64,000 nucleotides of DNA from Curvibacter microcysteis (GCF_028649455.1 NZ_JAQSIO010000003.1:558001-622000), one strand, 5' to 3'. Positions 28,335-37,306 are shown, counted from the stretch's first letter. The notes: generated by a model from the letters alone, not told the origin. A program made the numbers and translations.

Positions 28335-29408
28335 TCACAAAGCCTCAACCCGCTTCCAATCCGGCGCGGCCAGCCATTCGGCAAACTCATCAGCCAGTTG
28401 CTGACTGGCCCGCACGGCGCGGGTCCAGGCCTGGGCACGGCCGTGGTGGTCGTTGCCGTAGTGGGTGAAGTCCTTGCGATCGGGCAGCTTGGCGTTGGGC
28501 AGGGTCTTGACCCAGTCGGGGTCGGGGGCCAGCACCAGCATGTTGTCCAAAAAGGGCGTGGCGCCATGCCGCCAGCGCAGGCCTTTGTCGAGCCAGCCAG
28601 GCACCACCGCTTTCTGGAAATGCGGGTACAGCACCAGACCCGGCGCCATGGGGCGGTAGTCCAGGTGCAGGTGGTAGTCGGTGATGCCGCCATCCCAATA
28701 GGCGCCGGGCGGCGCGCCGGGGATGTGCGAAATGGACTGCAGCACAAAGGGGATCGAGCAACTGGCCTGCACGGCGGGCTGGAAGTTGGCCTCGGTCAGG
28801 TCGAGCTGGCGGGTGCGGAAGTCGCGCGTGGCAAAGGGCAAGTCAGCGCCTTGGGACGAGAACACCACGCGCTCCAGCCAGGCGCCCAGGGCCCGGCGCT
28901 GCACGGTGTTGCTCAGGAAGGCGCCCAGGTAGCCCAAAGGGGTGCGCAGCGCGTGCTCGCGTCCCAGCACATGGCGGCCGCGCGCGGCGATCACATGCAG
29001 GCGGTAGCGGGGGTGGTTCAGCACCTCGGCCACGCGGCCACCGTAGAAGGCGCGCAGGTTGTCGCCAAAGCGCTCGCTGACATGCTGGGCGCTGGGCCGC
29101 TTTTCGCCGGGAGCGATGTCGTAGCGCTGCTGGATGTAGTCGTGCTCCAGGCGCTCAAAGGCTGCCACCGGCTGTTTCAGGCAGGCGGTGGCCATGCGCC
29201 AGGCCCCGATCGAGGCGCCCACCAGGTGCACGGGCTGGGTGCTGTGCGGCAGCCAGTCGCCAAAGATGAATCGGTCCAGCGGCCCCAGCACCAGGCCCTT
29301 GGGGCCCCCGGCGGCGCCCGGGATGACGCGCACGTCCTGGGCCTGCAAGCCGTGTTGGCGAAGGTGGGCCAGGGCCTGCGGGCCGGCGTAAAGGCGAAGG
29401 GCTTTCAT
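28335..29408 (-). CDS. Patatin-like phospholipase family protein
   Basis: 357 residues from ATG 29408. The glycine-rich oxyanion loop is PGAAGGPKGLVLGPLD. The nucleophile motif is GASIGAWRMA (Gly-x-Ser-x-Gly), and the catalytic Asp is in YWDGGITDYH, so the Ser-Asp dyad is complete. It would hydrolyse phospholipid or other acyl esters. No signal peptide is seen. It follows the HDOD gene by 52 bases on the same strand. Confidence 0.9.
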   Translation of the reverse strand: MKALRLYAGPQALAHLRQHGLQAQDVRVIPGAAGGPKGLVLGPLDRFIFGDWLPHSTQPVHLVGASIGAWRMATACLKQPVAAFERLEHDYIQQRYDIAPGEKRPSAQHVSERFGDNLRAFYGGRVAEVLNHPRYRLHVIAARGRHVLGREHALRTPLGYLGAFLSNTVQRRALGAWLERVVFSSQGADLPFATRDFRTRQLDLTEANFQPAVQASCSIPFVLQSISHIPGAPPGAYWDGGITDYHLHLDYRPMAPGLVLYPHFQKAVVPGWLDKGLRWRHGATPFLDNMLVLAPDPDWVKTLPNAKLPDRKDFTHYGNDHHGRAQAWTRAVRASQQLADEFAEWLAAPDWKRVEAL

Positions 29409-29460
29409 CTTGGGGAGGTTCTCGGGGAGCTCGGCGCGCCGCACTCAGGCGGCCAGCGCC

Positions 29461-30285
29461 TCAGGAAAACGCACCCACTTCGTGGGCCGAGGTCCAGTCA
29501 ATGGGGTCTTGCTGCAACACCATGTCGATGTCCAGCTCCAGGGCCAGGCCCACGGTGTCTGGAAAGCTGACGGCCAGTTCCCGGTCGCTGAAACCGGCTT
29601 CTTTGGCCCGGGTGCGCCAGGAGGCCAGGTGGATCACGCCGGCCAGGGGTTCGTAGACCTCGTTGTCGAACGGGGCGTATTGGTACTCCAAGGCGTCCAC
29701 GATGGCCGGTGGAAACTGCCACTGCCGCGCAAAGCCCGCGCTGACCTGGGCGTAGCAGTAGCCCAGGGTGCGGCGCTCGATCTTGGCGCGTTTGAGGTCC
29801 AGCGGGCCGTGCTCCAGGTTCAGCAGCGCCATCTCGCGCGGCATGCCCATGTTCATGACCAGCTCGCCCACCGCGTGCAGCAAGCCGGCCGTGAAGGCAG
29901 CACTGGGGTTTTGCCGCACCACGCTGGCCAAGGTGCGCGAGACCTTCGCGGTGTCCAGGCTGTAACGCCAGAACTGCTGCAGGTTGACCCCGGGCACGGT
30001 GCGGAAGGCGCCGCCCACGGCAGCCGCCGACACCAGAGTCCGCACGTGGTTGAGGCCCAGCAGGGCCAAGGCCTCGGCCACGCCGTTGATGCGGCGGGCC
30101 AAGGAGAAGAAGGCCGAGTTGGCCAGTTGCAGCAGGCGCGCGGTCAGGGCCGGGTCGGTGCTGACCAGCTGGGTGATCTTGCGCAGATCAGGCTCCTCCT
30201 GGTCCAGCTCGTGCATGAGCAGCGCCACCACGCGGGGGATGCTGGGCAACGCGGCTTCGTGGGCCAGAAGGGCTTGGAGCTCCAT
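29461..30285 (-). CDS. HDOD domain protein
   Basis: 274 residues, almost entirely one HDOD domain. Typical segments are LPSIPRVVALLMHELDQEEP, ITQLVSTDPALTARLLQLAN and GLNHVRTLVSAAAVGGAF. HDOD domains resemble HD phosphohydrolases without catalysis and act in signalling, often with c-di-GMP or chemotaxis circuits. GAGG stands upstream of the start. It lies between tex and the patatin gene on the same strand. Confidence 0.88.
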   Translation of the reverse strand: MELQALLAHEAALPSIPRVVALLMHELDQEEPDLRKITQLVSTDPALTARLLQLANSAFFSLARRINGVAEALALLGLNHVRTLVSAAAVGGAFRTVPGVNLQQFWRYSLDTAKVSRTLASVVRQNPSAAFTAGLLHAVGELVMNMGMPREMALLNLEHGPLDLKRAKIERRTLGYCYAQVSAGFARQWQFPPAIVDALEYQYAPFDNEVYEPLAGVIHLASWRTRAKEAGFSDRELAVSFPDTVGLALELDIDMVLQQDPIDWTSAHEVGAFS

Positions 30286-30326
30286 GAACAGGGCCTCGGT
30301 GGGGAGTTGGATGGCCTTGATTATGC

Positions 30327-32687
30327 TCAGCGCGAGCGGCTTTGCAGCTTGGCGAAGGCAGAAGCCATGGCCGAGGGCGCGGCGGCATCGTTCTGGCGCC
30401 GGGCGCCCCCCGCCTGTTGGTGCCGCCCTGCCCCTTCAAAGCGGTTGTCGCGTGGGCCGTCCCGGCGGGCCGGGGCGGCATCGAGCTTCATGGACAGACC
30501 AATGCGCTTGCGTTCCACGTCCACTTCCATCACCTTGACCTTGACGATGTCACCGGTCTTGACCACTTCGCGTGCGTCGGTGACGAACTTGTGGCTGAGC
30601 TGGCTGACGTGCACCAGGCCGTCCTGGTGCACGCCCAGGTCGATGAAGGCGCCGAACTGGGCCACGTTGCTGACCGTGCCTTCGAGCACCATGCCTTCGC
30701 GCAGGTCTTTGATGTCTTCCACGCCATCGTTGAAGCGCGCCACCTTGAAGTCAGGGCGCGGGTCGCGACCGGGCTTTTCCAGTTCGCCCAGGATGTCTTT
30801 GACGGTGATGACACCAAACTGCGCATTGGCAAACAGCTCGGGCTTGAGGGTCTTGAGCATGTCGGCCCGGCCCATCAGCTCGGCCACGGGCTTGCCCGTT
30901 TTCTCGATGATTTTTTGCACCACCGGGTAGGTCTCGGGGTGGACGCCCGTCATGTCCAGCGGGTTGTCGCCCTGGCGGATGCGCAAGAAGCCCGCGCTCA
31001 GCTCAAAGGTCTTGGCGCCCAGGCCCGTCACGCCCAGCAGCTGCTGGCGGTTCGCAAACGCGCCGTTGGCCTCGCGCCAACGCACGACCGCCTTGGCCAC
31101 ACTGGCGCTGAGGCCGGAGACGCGCGACAGCAGCGGCACACTGGCGGTGTTCAAGTCCACGCCCACCGAGTTCACGCAGTCCTCGACCACGGCCTCCAGG
31201 GTGCGGGCCAGCTCGCTTTGGTTGACGTCGTGCTGGTACTGGCCGACGCCAATCGACTTGGGGTCGATCTTGACCAGCTCGGCCAGCGGGTCCTGCAGGC
31301 GGCGGGCGATGCTGGCGGCGCCGCGCAGGCTGACGTCCACGTCGGGCATTTCTTGCGAGGCGAATTCGCTGGCCGAATACACCGAGGCACCGGCCTCGCT
31401 GACAACCACTTTTTCAACCACGCGGTCCACCTTGGCCAGCAGCTTGATCAGGTCGCCGGCGAGCTTGTCGGTCTCGCGGCTGGCGGTGCCGTTGCCAATG
31501 GCGATCAGGTTGACGCCGTGCTTTTCGCACAGGCGGCCCAGCGTGTGCAGCGAGCCGTCCCAGTCGCGGCGCGGCTCATGCGGGAACACGGTGCTGGTGT
31601 CCACCAGCTTGCCGGTGGCGTCCACCACCGCGACTTTGACACCGGTGCGGATGCCCGGGTCCAGGCCCATGACCACGCGCGGGCCGGCCGGCGCGGCCAG
31701 CAGCAGGTCGCGCAGGTTGTCGGCAAAGACCTTGATGGCGACCTTTTCAGCGTCCTCGCGCAAGCGCGAGAACAGGTCGCGCTCGGTGGACAGGCTCAGC
31801 TTGACGCGCCAGGTCCAGGCCACGGCCTTGCGGATCAGGTCGTCGGCCGGGCGGGCCGCGTGGCTCCAGCCCAGGTGCAGGGCGATGCGGCCTTCAGCCA
31901 CCGAGGGCTTGCCGGGTTCGGGCGGCTCGGGCAGCACCAGCTTGGCTTCCAGGATTTCTTGTGTGCGGCCGCGGAACACGGCCAGCGCCCGGTGCGAGGG
32001 CACGCGGCCAATGGGCTCGTCGTAGTCGAAGTAGTCGCGGAACTTGGCCACGTCGGGGTCGTTTTCGTTCTTGCCCTCGACCTTGTTGCTTTTGAGCAAG
32101 CCTTCGTTCCACAGCCATTCACGCAGGCTTTGCACCAGGGCGGCGTCTTCGGCCCAGCGCTCGGACAGGATGTCGCGCACGCCATCCAGCACCGCGCCGG
32201 TGGTGGTGAAGTCGCTGCCGTCTTCGCCTTTTTCAGCCTTGACATAGGCCTGGGCTTCGTCGGCCGGCACGCGGCGGGGGTCGGCAAACAGCAGGTCGGC
32301 CAGGGGCTCGATACCGGCTTCGCGGGCGATCTGGCCCTTGGTGCGGCGCTTTTGCTTGTAAGGCAGGTAAAGGTCTTCCAGCTCTTGCTTGGTGGGCGCG
32401 GCGTCGATGGCGGCGCGCAGTGCGTCGGTCAGCTTGCCTTGCTCGGCAATGCTTTTGAGCACGGCCTCGCGGCGGTCTTCCAGTTCGCGCACATAGGCCA
32501 GGCGGGCTTCGAGCTCACGCAGCTGGATGTCGTCCAGGCCGTTGGTGACTTCTTTGCGGTAGCGGGCAATGAAGGGGACGGTGGCGCCACCGTCAAGCAA
32601 CTCAACCGCTGCACGCACCTGCTGCTCGGTCACTTTGATTTCTGCGGCCAACTGCCGAATGATCTTTTGCATGTCTGTCTTACTCAC
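30327..32687 (-). CDS. tex: Tex/YhgF family RNA-binding transcription accessory protein
   Basis: 786 residues, normal for Tex. Order: N-terminal helical region (GGATVPFIARYRKEVTNGLD), YqgF-like nuclease fold (RVVMGLDPGIRTGVKVAVVD), helix-hairpin-helix pair (NTASVPLLSRVSGLSASVAK), and a C-terminal S1 domain (EGTVSNVAQFGAFIDLGVHQ) followed by a basic, disordered tail. The start may be ATG 32687 or 32672 (MQKIIRQL). It is divergent from the antiporter gene. Confidence 0.96.
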   Translation of the reverse strand: MSKTDMQKIIRQLAAEIKVTEQQVRAAVELLDGGATVPFIARYRKEVTNGLDDIQLRELEARLAYVRELEDRREAVLKSIAEQGKLTDALRAAIDAAPTKQELEDLYLPYKQKRRTKGQIAREAGIEPLADLLFADPRRVPADEAQAYVKAEKGEDGSDFTTTGAVLDGVRDILSERWAEDAALVQSLREWLWNEGLLKSNKVEGKNENDPDVAKFRDYFDYDEPIGRVPSHRALAVFRGRTQEILEAKLVLPEPPEPGKPSVAEGRIALHLGWSHAARPADDLIRKAVAWTWRVKLSLSTERDLFSRLREDAEKVAIKVFADNLRDLLLAAPAGPRVVMGLDPGIRTGVKVAVVDATGKLVDTSTVFPHEPRRDWDGSLHTLGRLCEKHGVNLIAIGNGTASRETDKLAGDLIKLLAKVDRVVEKVVVSEAGASVYSASEFASQEMPDVDVSLRGAASIARRLQDPLAELVKIDPKSIGVGQYQHDVNQSELARTLEAVVEDCVNSVGVDLNTASVPLLSRVSGLSASVAKAVVRWREANGAFANRQQLLGVTGLGAKTFELSAGFLRIRQGDNPLDMTGVHPETYPVVQKIIEKTGKPVAELMGRADMLKTLKPELFANAQFGVITVKDILGELEKPGRDPRPDFKVARFNDGVEDIKDLREGMVLEGTVSNVAQFGAFIDLGVHQDGLVHVSQLSHKFVTDAREVVKTGDIVKVKVMEVDVERKRIGLSMKLDAAPARRDGPRDNRFEGAGRHQQAGGARRQNDAAAPSAMASAFAKLQSRSR

Positions 32688-32811
32688 TCACCATTCACCA
32701 AGCGAAGCGCTGGCATCGGAAGCCCGGAAGTTTGCCACAGGGCCTGGTCGCTTCCGGTCTGCGGCACCGGCACGCGCTAACATGCCGGCGCAAGAAGTCA
32801 CAGGAGTGCAG

Positions 32812-34683
32812 ATGGCGATCGAACAAGGCAGCGAATTGCTGAAAACCGTGGCCCTTTTGGGGGCCGGGGTGCTGGCCGTGCCGCTTTTCAAGCGCCTGGG
32901 CCTGGGCTCGGTGCTGGGGTACCTGGCCGCCGGGCTGGCTGTGGGGCCATTTGGCATGGGCCTGTTCAGCGAATCCCAGACGGTGCTGCATGTGGCCGAG
33001 CTGGGCGTGGTGATGTTCTTGTTCTTGATCGGCCTTGAAACCCAGCCCAGCCGGCTGTGGAACCTGCGGCGCCAAATCTTTGGCCTCGGCCTGATGCAGG
33101 TGAGCACCTGCGCCGTCTTGCTGACGGTGTTGGGCCACGCCGTGCTGGGCCTGGACTGGCCGCTGGCTTTTGTGGCCGGCATGGGCTTTGTGCTCTCGTC
33201 CACGGCCATCGTGATGCAGGCGCTCAATGAGCGCGGGGAGGCCTCGACCCCGCAAGGCCAGCGCATGGTCTCGATTCTGTTGATGGAAGACCTGTCCATC
33301 GTGCCGCTGCTGGCCATCGTGGCCTTTTTGGCCCCCACACCGGCCGACCAGGAACCGGTGTCGCGCTGGGTCAGCATGGGGGTGGCGCTGATCGCCATCC
33401 TGGGCCTGGTGGCCGTGAGCCGCTGGCTGTTGAACCCGGTGTTCCGCTGGCTGGCCGCCTCCCGGGCGCGCGAAGTCATGACCGCAGCCGCCCTTTTGGT
33501 GGTGTTGGGCGCCGCGCTGGCCATGCAATGGGGCGGGCTGTCGATGGCGCTGGGCGCCTTCGCTGCCGGGGTGATGTTGTCGGAGTCCACCTTCCGCCAC
33601 CAACTCGAAGCCGACATCGAGCCCTTCCGGGGCCTGCTGCTGGGCCTGTTCTTCATGGGCGTGGGCATGTCGCTGGACGTGCCCCTGGTGCTCCAGGGCT
33701 GGCCCAAGTTGCTGGCCGGCGTGGTGGCCTACATGGGTCTGAAGGCGCTGGGCGTGTACACCGTGGCCCGCCTGACCCGAAGCCCCCGGCGCGATGCGCT
33801 GGAGCGCGCGGCCATGATGGCCGAAGGCGGCGAATTTGCCTTTGTGCTCTATGCCACCGCCGCCAGCGCGGGCCTGATCGAGGCAGACATGAACGCGCTG
33901 CTGAACGCCGCGGTGATCATGTCGATGGCCTTGACGCCTTTGTTTGTGATGTTGATGCGCCGCGTGCTGGCCCGCCAAGGCCCTGCTGCGGCCGACATGC
34001 AGGGAGTGGAGGCCGTGACCGAGGCGGCGCAGGAGCTCAAGCCCTGCGTGCTGATCATCGGCTTCGGCCGCTTTGGCCAGATCGCCAGCCAGGCCTTGCT
34101 GGCCCGGGGCGTGGAGATCGCCATCATCGATCGCGACACCGACATGATCCGCGCCGCCTCGACCTTTGGCTTCAACGTGTACTACGGCGACGGCACCCGG
34201 CTGGACGTGCTGCATGCCAGTGGCGCGGCGCATGCGCGGGCTGTGCTGGTCTGTGTGGACGACAAGGAATTGACCACCAAGATCGTGGAGCTGATCAAGG
34301 GCAGCTTCCCCCTCACCCCTGTGCTGGCCCGGGCCTACGACCGCCAGCACGCGATCGAGCTGATCCAGCACGGCGTGGATTTTCAGATCCGTGAGACTTT
34401 TGAGTCGGCCATGCTGTTCAGCCTCGAAGCCTTGCGCCAGTTGGGCGTGGAAGACGAAGACGCTCAGGCCGTGGGCGAGGACATCCGTCGCCGCGACGCC
34501 GAGCGCCTGCAACTCCAGCTGGGTGGCGACCTGAAGGCTGGCCTCCCGCTGATGCACGGCAACCGCTGGACGCCGGCGCCGCTGACCACACCGCAGCGCG
34601 AAGGCCAGGCCTTGAATCCGGAGGCCGACCAGGCCATGCACGCCGGCACGGCTGCGACGGCGGCCGCTGCTGTGGGCCGCTGA
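32812..34683 (+). CDS. CPA2-family cation:proton antiporter with RCK domain (KefB/KefC-like)
   Basis: 623 residues from ATG 32812, preceded by AGGAG. About 12 membrane segments cover residues 5-385, including GSVLGYLAAGLAVGPFGMGL, FLIGLETQPSRLW and SSTAIVMQALNERGE. Residues about 400-520 form a TrkA-N/RCK nucleotide-binding domain (VLIIGFGRFGQIASQALLAR). It would exchange K+ or Na+ for H+, gated by a nucleotide or glutathione adduct. No KefF/KefG-type partner gene is adjacent. Confidence 0.92.
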   Translation: MAIEQGSELLKTVALLGAGVLAVPLFKRLGLGSVLGYLAAGLAVGPFGMGLFSESQTVLHVAELGVVMFLFLIGLETQPSRLWNLRRQIFGLGLMQVSTCAVLLTVLGHAVLGLDWPLAFVAGMGFVLSSTAIVMQALNERGEASTPQGQRMVSILLMEDLSIVPLLAIVAFLAPTPADQEPVSRWVSMGVALIAILGLVAVSRWLLNPVFRWLAASRAREVMTAAALLVVLGAALAMQWGGLSMALGAFAAGVMLSESTFRHQLEADIEPFRGLLLGLFFMGVGMSLDVPLVLQGWPKLLAGVVAYMGLKALGVYTVARLTRSPRRDALERAAMMAEGGEFAFVLYATAASAGLIEADMNALLNAAVIMSMALTPLFVMLMRRVLARQGPAAADMQGVEAVTEAAQELKPCVLIIGFGRFGQIASQALLARGVEIAIIDRDTDMIRAASTFGFNVYYGDGTRLDVLHASGAAHARAVLVCVDDKELTTKIVELIKGSFPLTPVLARAYDRQHAIELIQHGVDFQIRETFESAMLFSLEALRQLGVEDEDAQAVGEDIRRRDAERLQLQLGGDLKAGLPLMHGNRWTPAPLTTPQREGQALNPEADQAMHAGTAATAAAAVGR

Positions 34684-34771
34684 AGCGGAGGCGCAGGGCC
34701 TGGCCTGGCCCAAGCGCCCTGCCCTGTTACGCTGACCCCCTGCTGCTTCACCGACGCGAGTCCGCCCGCCC

Positions 34772-35278
34772 ATGTCCATCCCTGTTGTGTCGCCCCTGCT
34801 GCGCGCCCTGAAAAACACCTTGATGGCCGCACTGGCCCTGGTGCTGGTGTTCGAAGAATGGGGATGGGATGTCCTGTCGGGCCTGCTGGCCTGGGTGGCC
34901 CGCCTGCCCGTGCTGGCCTGGCTGGAGCGCCGCATTCGAAGCTTGCCTCCCTGGGCTGCCCTGTTGACCTTTGCCCTGCCCGCGCTGGCCCTGCTGCCGG
35001 TCAAGCTGCTCGCCCTGTGGTTGTTTGGCCAAGGTCACGCCGCCTGGGGCCTGGGCCTGCTGCTGGGCGCCAAGCTGTTGGGCACGGCCATCCTGGCCCG
35101 CCTGTTCAGCCTGACCCAGCCCGCCCTGATGCAACTGGCCTGGTTTGCCCGCTGGTACCCGCGCTGGAAGGCCTGGAAAGACCGTTTGCTGGCCTGGGTG
35201 CGGGGCAGCGCGGTGTGGCAAGGGGCGCGGCGGGTGAAGACGGCGGTCAAAGTGTGGTGGCGGGGGCTGAAGGGCTGA
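34772..35278 (+). CDS. Small membrane protein of unknown function
   Basis: 168 residues. Hydrophobic stretches occur near residues 13-27 (LKNTLMAALALVLVFEEWG), 58-80 (WAALLTFALPALALLPVKLL) and 86-106 (HAAWGLGLLLGAKLLGTAIL), followed by a basic, Trp-rich tail (WYPRWKAWKDRL). I do not recognise a named family. It starts 88 bases after the antiporter on the same strand and has typical GC-rich codon use, so it is probably real. Confidence 0.75.
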   Translation: MSIPVVSPLLRALKNTLMAALALVLVFEEWGWDVLSGLLAWVARLPVLAWLERRIRSLPPWAALLTFALPALALLPVKLLALWLFGQGHAAWGLGLLLGAKLLGTAILARLFSLTQPALMQLAWFARWYPRWKAWKDRLLAWVRGSAVWQGARRVKTAVKVWWRGLKG

Positions 35279-35328
35279 GGTGTTGAGGCTCCGTGAATGC
35301 CAGGGTTTGCGTGGCTTGGACTGGCGAC

Positions 35329-35760
35329 TCAAGGGCTGGCGAGGTAGCCTGTACAAACCCTCACGCCGGCTTGGCTCAGATCCCTGCGGAACCGGTTGCT
35401 TTGAAACGCCTGCAGGGTCTGGTAGGCATACAGGTGATATGGCTGCCACTCTGGGTGGGCGGGGGCAATGACCTCCACGATCACAAATGGGCAGGCTGGG
35501 CTTATTTCGCTGAGGTAAAAAACGGAGCTGTCAGGCCCCAGCGCTGTCCCCAGGTCCGTGGGTACGGTCTCTAGTTCAACTTTGGATATCTGACGATTCA
35601 CGCATCGAAATTCTCGTGTCTGGAAATCAAGCCTCGGGGCTGTGACCTCAAAACGCCCAAAGCAGGCCCTTCCTTGGGTCTCCAACAACGGTATGTCTGA
35701 CGCTGTGGCCTCGGTGACACATCCAAGGAAGCAGCCCAACCAAGCCCATGCTTTTATCAT
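35329..35760 (-). CDS. Small exported cysteine-containing protein, candidate immunity protein
   Basis: 143 residues from ATG 35760, the internal start giving a clear signal peptide (MIKAWAWLGCFLGCVTEATA). GAGG precedes it. The mature part has four cysteines (near RACFGRF, EFRCVNR, SPACPFV and RVCTGYL), suggesting two disulfides in the periplasm. No family is recognised. It begins 20 bases after the stop of the LysM/lytic-transglycosylase gene and shares its lower GC. Position, export and size fit an immunity protein against a peptidoglycan-degrading effector, but this is inference only. Confidence 0.7.
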   Translation of the reverse strand: MIKAWAWLGCFLGCVTEATASDIPLLETQGRACFGRFEVTAPRLDFQTREFRCVNRQISKVELETVPTDLGTALGPDSSVFYLSEISPACPFVIVEVIAPAHPEWQPYHLYAYQTLQAFQSNRFRRDLSQAGVRVCTGYLASP

Positions 35761-35780
35761 CGCATGACCTCGTTCCAACT

Positions 35781-36596
35781 TCACATTAAGCGATGGCGTT
35801 GTGCTATCGCCAGCACGTCGAGCACGAAGCTGGGCTTTTGTACGTATTGCGGATCGCCACCGCCGTTGTAGGCCGCGGCGATGCTGGCGGGGTTGACGGG
35901 ACGCCAAGATGTGATCGTTCGTTGTGTGACAACTCTCTGGACAAGCATTAATTGGCCTTCTGTCAATTGACTTCCTAAGTTGGGATTTAGTTTTTTTAAA
36001 TGAGGCACCGAAGTTCCAGTCTCTTTGGCGATGAGAGCCCATGTATCACCTTTGCGCACCACATTGGTTTTCGCTTCATGATTGGAATCTGGCAAAGAAC
36101 GGATTTCAGAAATTGCCAAACGATTCAATAAATATGCAACACCAGCTGCAATATTTAACTTCGGATCGCTGATGATTTTTTCCCGTGTCAACCCATCACG
36201 AAATGGCGGCGGCAAGATCAAATTCATCTTCTCAAGCCCATTCAATACAACCAATATACCTGGATCATTGCCAACTCCAATTTGCATTGGATTGGTATTC
36301 CAGTCTGGAGTGTTGGCGCCGCTTTCAACCCACAGTATTGCTTTGATGTACGTCCAGTCTGGATCTGGGAATCCGCTAGTTTTAAGTCTTGCTGAAAATA
36401 ATCGCATCTGTTTTTGCAAAAATGCATCACATTCACTCCAGTGAGCCAAATCATCCAGTGCCATCAAAATTCCATTCCGCCATGGTCGATGAATTCCTGA
36501 GTAGATTTGCATCAATACTCTGATTTCTGATACTACGCTTTGCCGAGAAGTTGAGTCCAAACCAGAAAGTTTTAGTGGTGGCAGCGCCTCGTTCAT
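35781..36596 (-). CDS. Lytic transglycosylase-like protein with embedded LysM, no signal peptide
   Basis: 271 residues. The SLT-type catalytic Glu is Glu91 in IKAILWVESGA; NPMQIG follows at 102-107 and the late motif AAAYNGGG at 240-247. A LysM module (VVRKGDTWALIAKETGTSVP through LTEGQLMLVQ, about 179-220) sits between the second and third motifs, so it is inserted within the transglycosylase fold. No signal peptide or membrane anchor is seen, unlike housekeeping enzymes of this type. AGAGG lies six bases upstream of the ATG. GC content is lower than in the flanks. A toxin delivered by a secretion system, or a phage-type lysin, are both possible. Confidence 0.8.
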   Translation of the reverse strand: MNEALPPLKLSGLDSTSRQSVVSEIRVLMQIYSGIHRPWRNGILMALDDLAHWSECDAFLQKQMRLFSARLKTSGFPDPDWTYIKAILWVESGANTPDWNTNPMQIGVGNDPGILVVLNGLEKMNLILPPPFRDGLTREKIISDPKLNIAAGVAYLLNRLAISEIRSLPDSNHEAKTNVVRKGDTWALIAKETGTSVPHLKKLNPNLGSQLTEGQLMLVQRVVTQRTITSWRPVNPASIAAAYNGGGDPQYVQKPSFVLDVLAIAQRHRLM

Positions 36597-36674
36597 GGCT
36601 ACCTCTTAAGGTGGGAAATTTCACAGATTTTTTCCACCATATTCCCAAGAGTAGGACTAAGTAGCGAGAAGGAC

Positions 36675-36689
36675 TTGACTGAAGGTCAA
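36675..36689. promoter_or_regulatory. Inverted repeat TTGAC-N5-GTCAA upstream of the transglycosylase-like gene
   Basis: Perfect five-base arms lie 79 bases before the start codon of the leftward transglycosylase-like gene. The minus-strand arm also supplies a TTGACC that could act as a -35, but no good -10 follows. Confidence 0.3.
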
Positions 36690-36833
36690 TAGTAGATGTC
36701 TGAACGGCTTCCCAAATATCGGTACTGGGTAATTTTTAATCTAATGCAATGAATTTAAAATCAGTGCCACTCAGTCGCCTGAGCGCTTTCTTGTCGGTGA
36801 GATGGTAAATTCCGACAATTTTCTAACTGTATT

Positions 36834-37087
36834 GCAAACCCCGCCTTAGGCTGGGGGGGATGCTGGGTAAATGGGTGGAAATTCCACCTCAAGGAGATGT
36901 GTATTGATCCGTCGCTGCAAGCCCATGGGTTGGGTAATTGGTTGATGGATGCGCTGCAGGCACGCTTGAGCGCGGCGGGTTACTGCAGCATCAAGCTGCA
37001 AACGGGCGTATGGCACCGGCTTCACATTTTTATGAAAAGAGGGGGTTTGAGGATTTGAGCTGGGTCAGTCTGGGCAAAAGTTTGTGA
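36834..37087 (+). pseudogene. Remnant of a GNAT acetyltransferase gene with a frameshift
   Basis: One plus-strand frame from 36834 reads KFHLKEMCIDPSLQAHGLGN, WLMDALQARLSAAG and YCSIKLQTGV. A +2/-1 shift at about 37011 is then needed to read APASHFYEKRGFEDLSWVSL and stop at 37087. Together these give the typical GNAT C-terminal half: the acetyl-CoA-binding Gln-x-x-Gly-x-Gly region (here QAHGLG) and the FYEKRGF motif. The N-terminal half is missing because a stop codon precedes in frame. A single-base insertion would restore the motif. Confidence 0.75.
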
Positions 37088-37306
37088 GCCGATGGCTGAT
37101 TTTGGCTACCGCGGCACTTGAGAAACAAGTCGTAGGCACGGGCCCCGTAGCGATAATGAGACCATCCCTCTATCTCAAATTACGGTCTTGCGCAACACCA
37201 ACTTCTTATTTCAAACCATTAATTTCTGTTAGTTACCTTTGTTGCGTTACATTGATCAGATGTATCCAAACCCCTGCGTAGCATGGTTCTCTTTTCAGGA
37301 GAGAAC
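37088..37306. other. AT-rich gap before the bactofilin gene
   Basis: No gene is supported in these 219 bases. They presumably hold the bactofilin promoter; the pair of GTTAC direct repeats at about 37231 and 37246 is the only pattern noticed. Confidence 0.5.

Noticed and set aside
37084-37281. Short plus-strand frame before the bactofilin gene
   Set aside because: 65 codons, no ribosome site, composition like non-coding DNA, and it overlaps the end of the acetyltransferase remnant.
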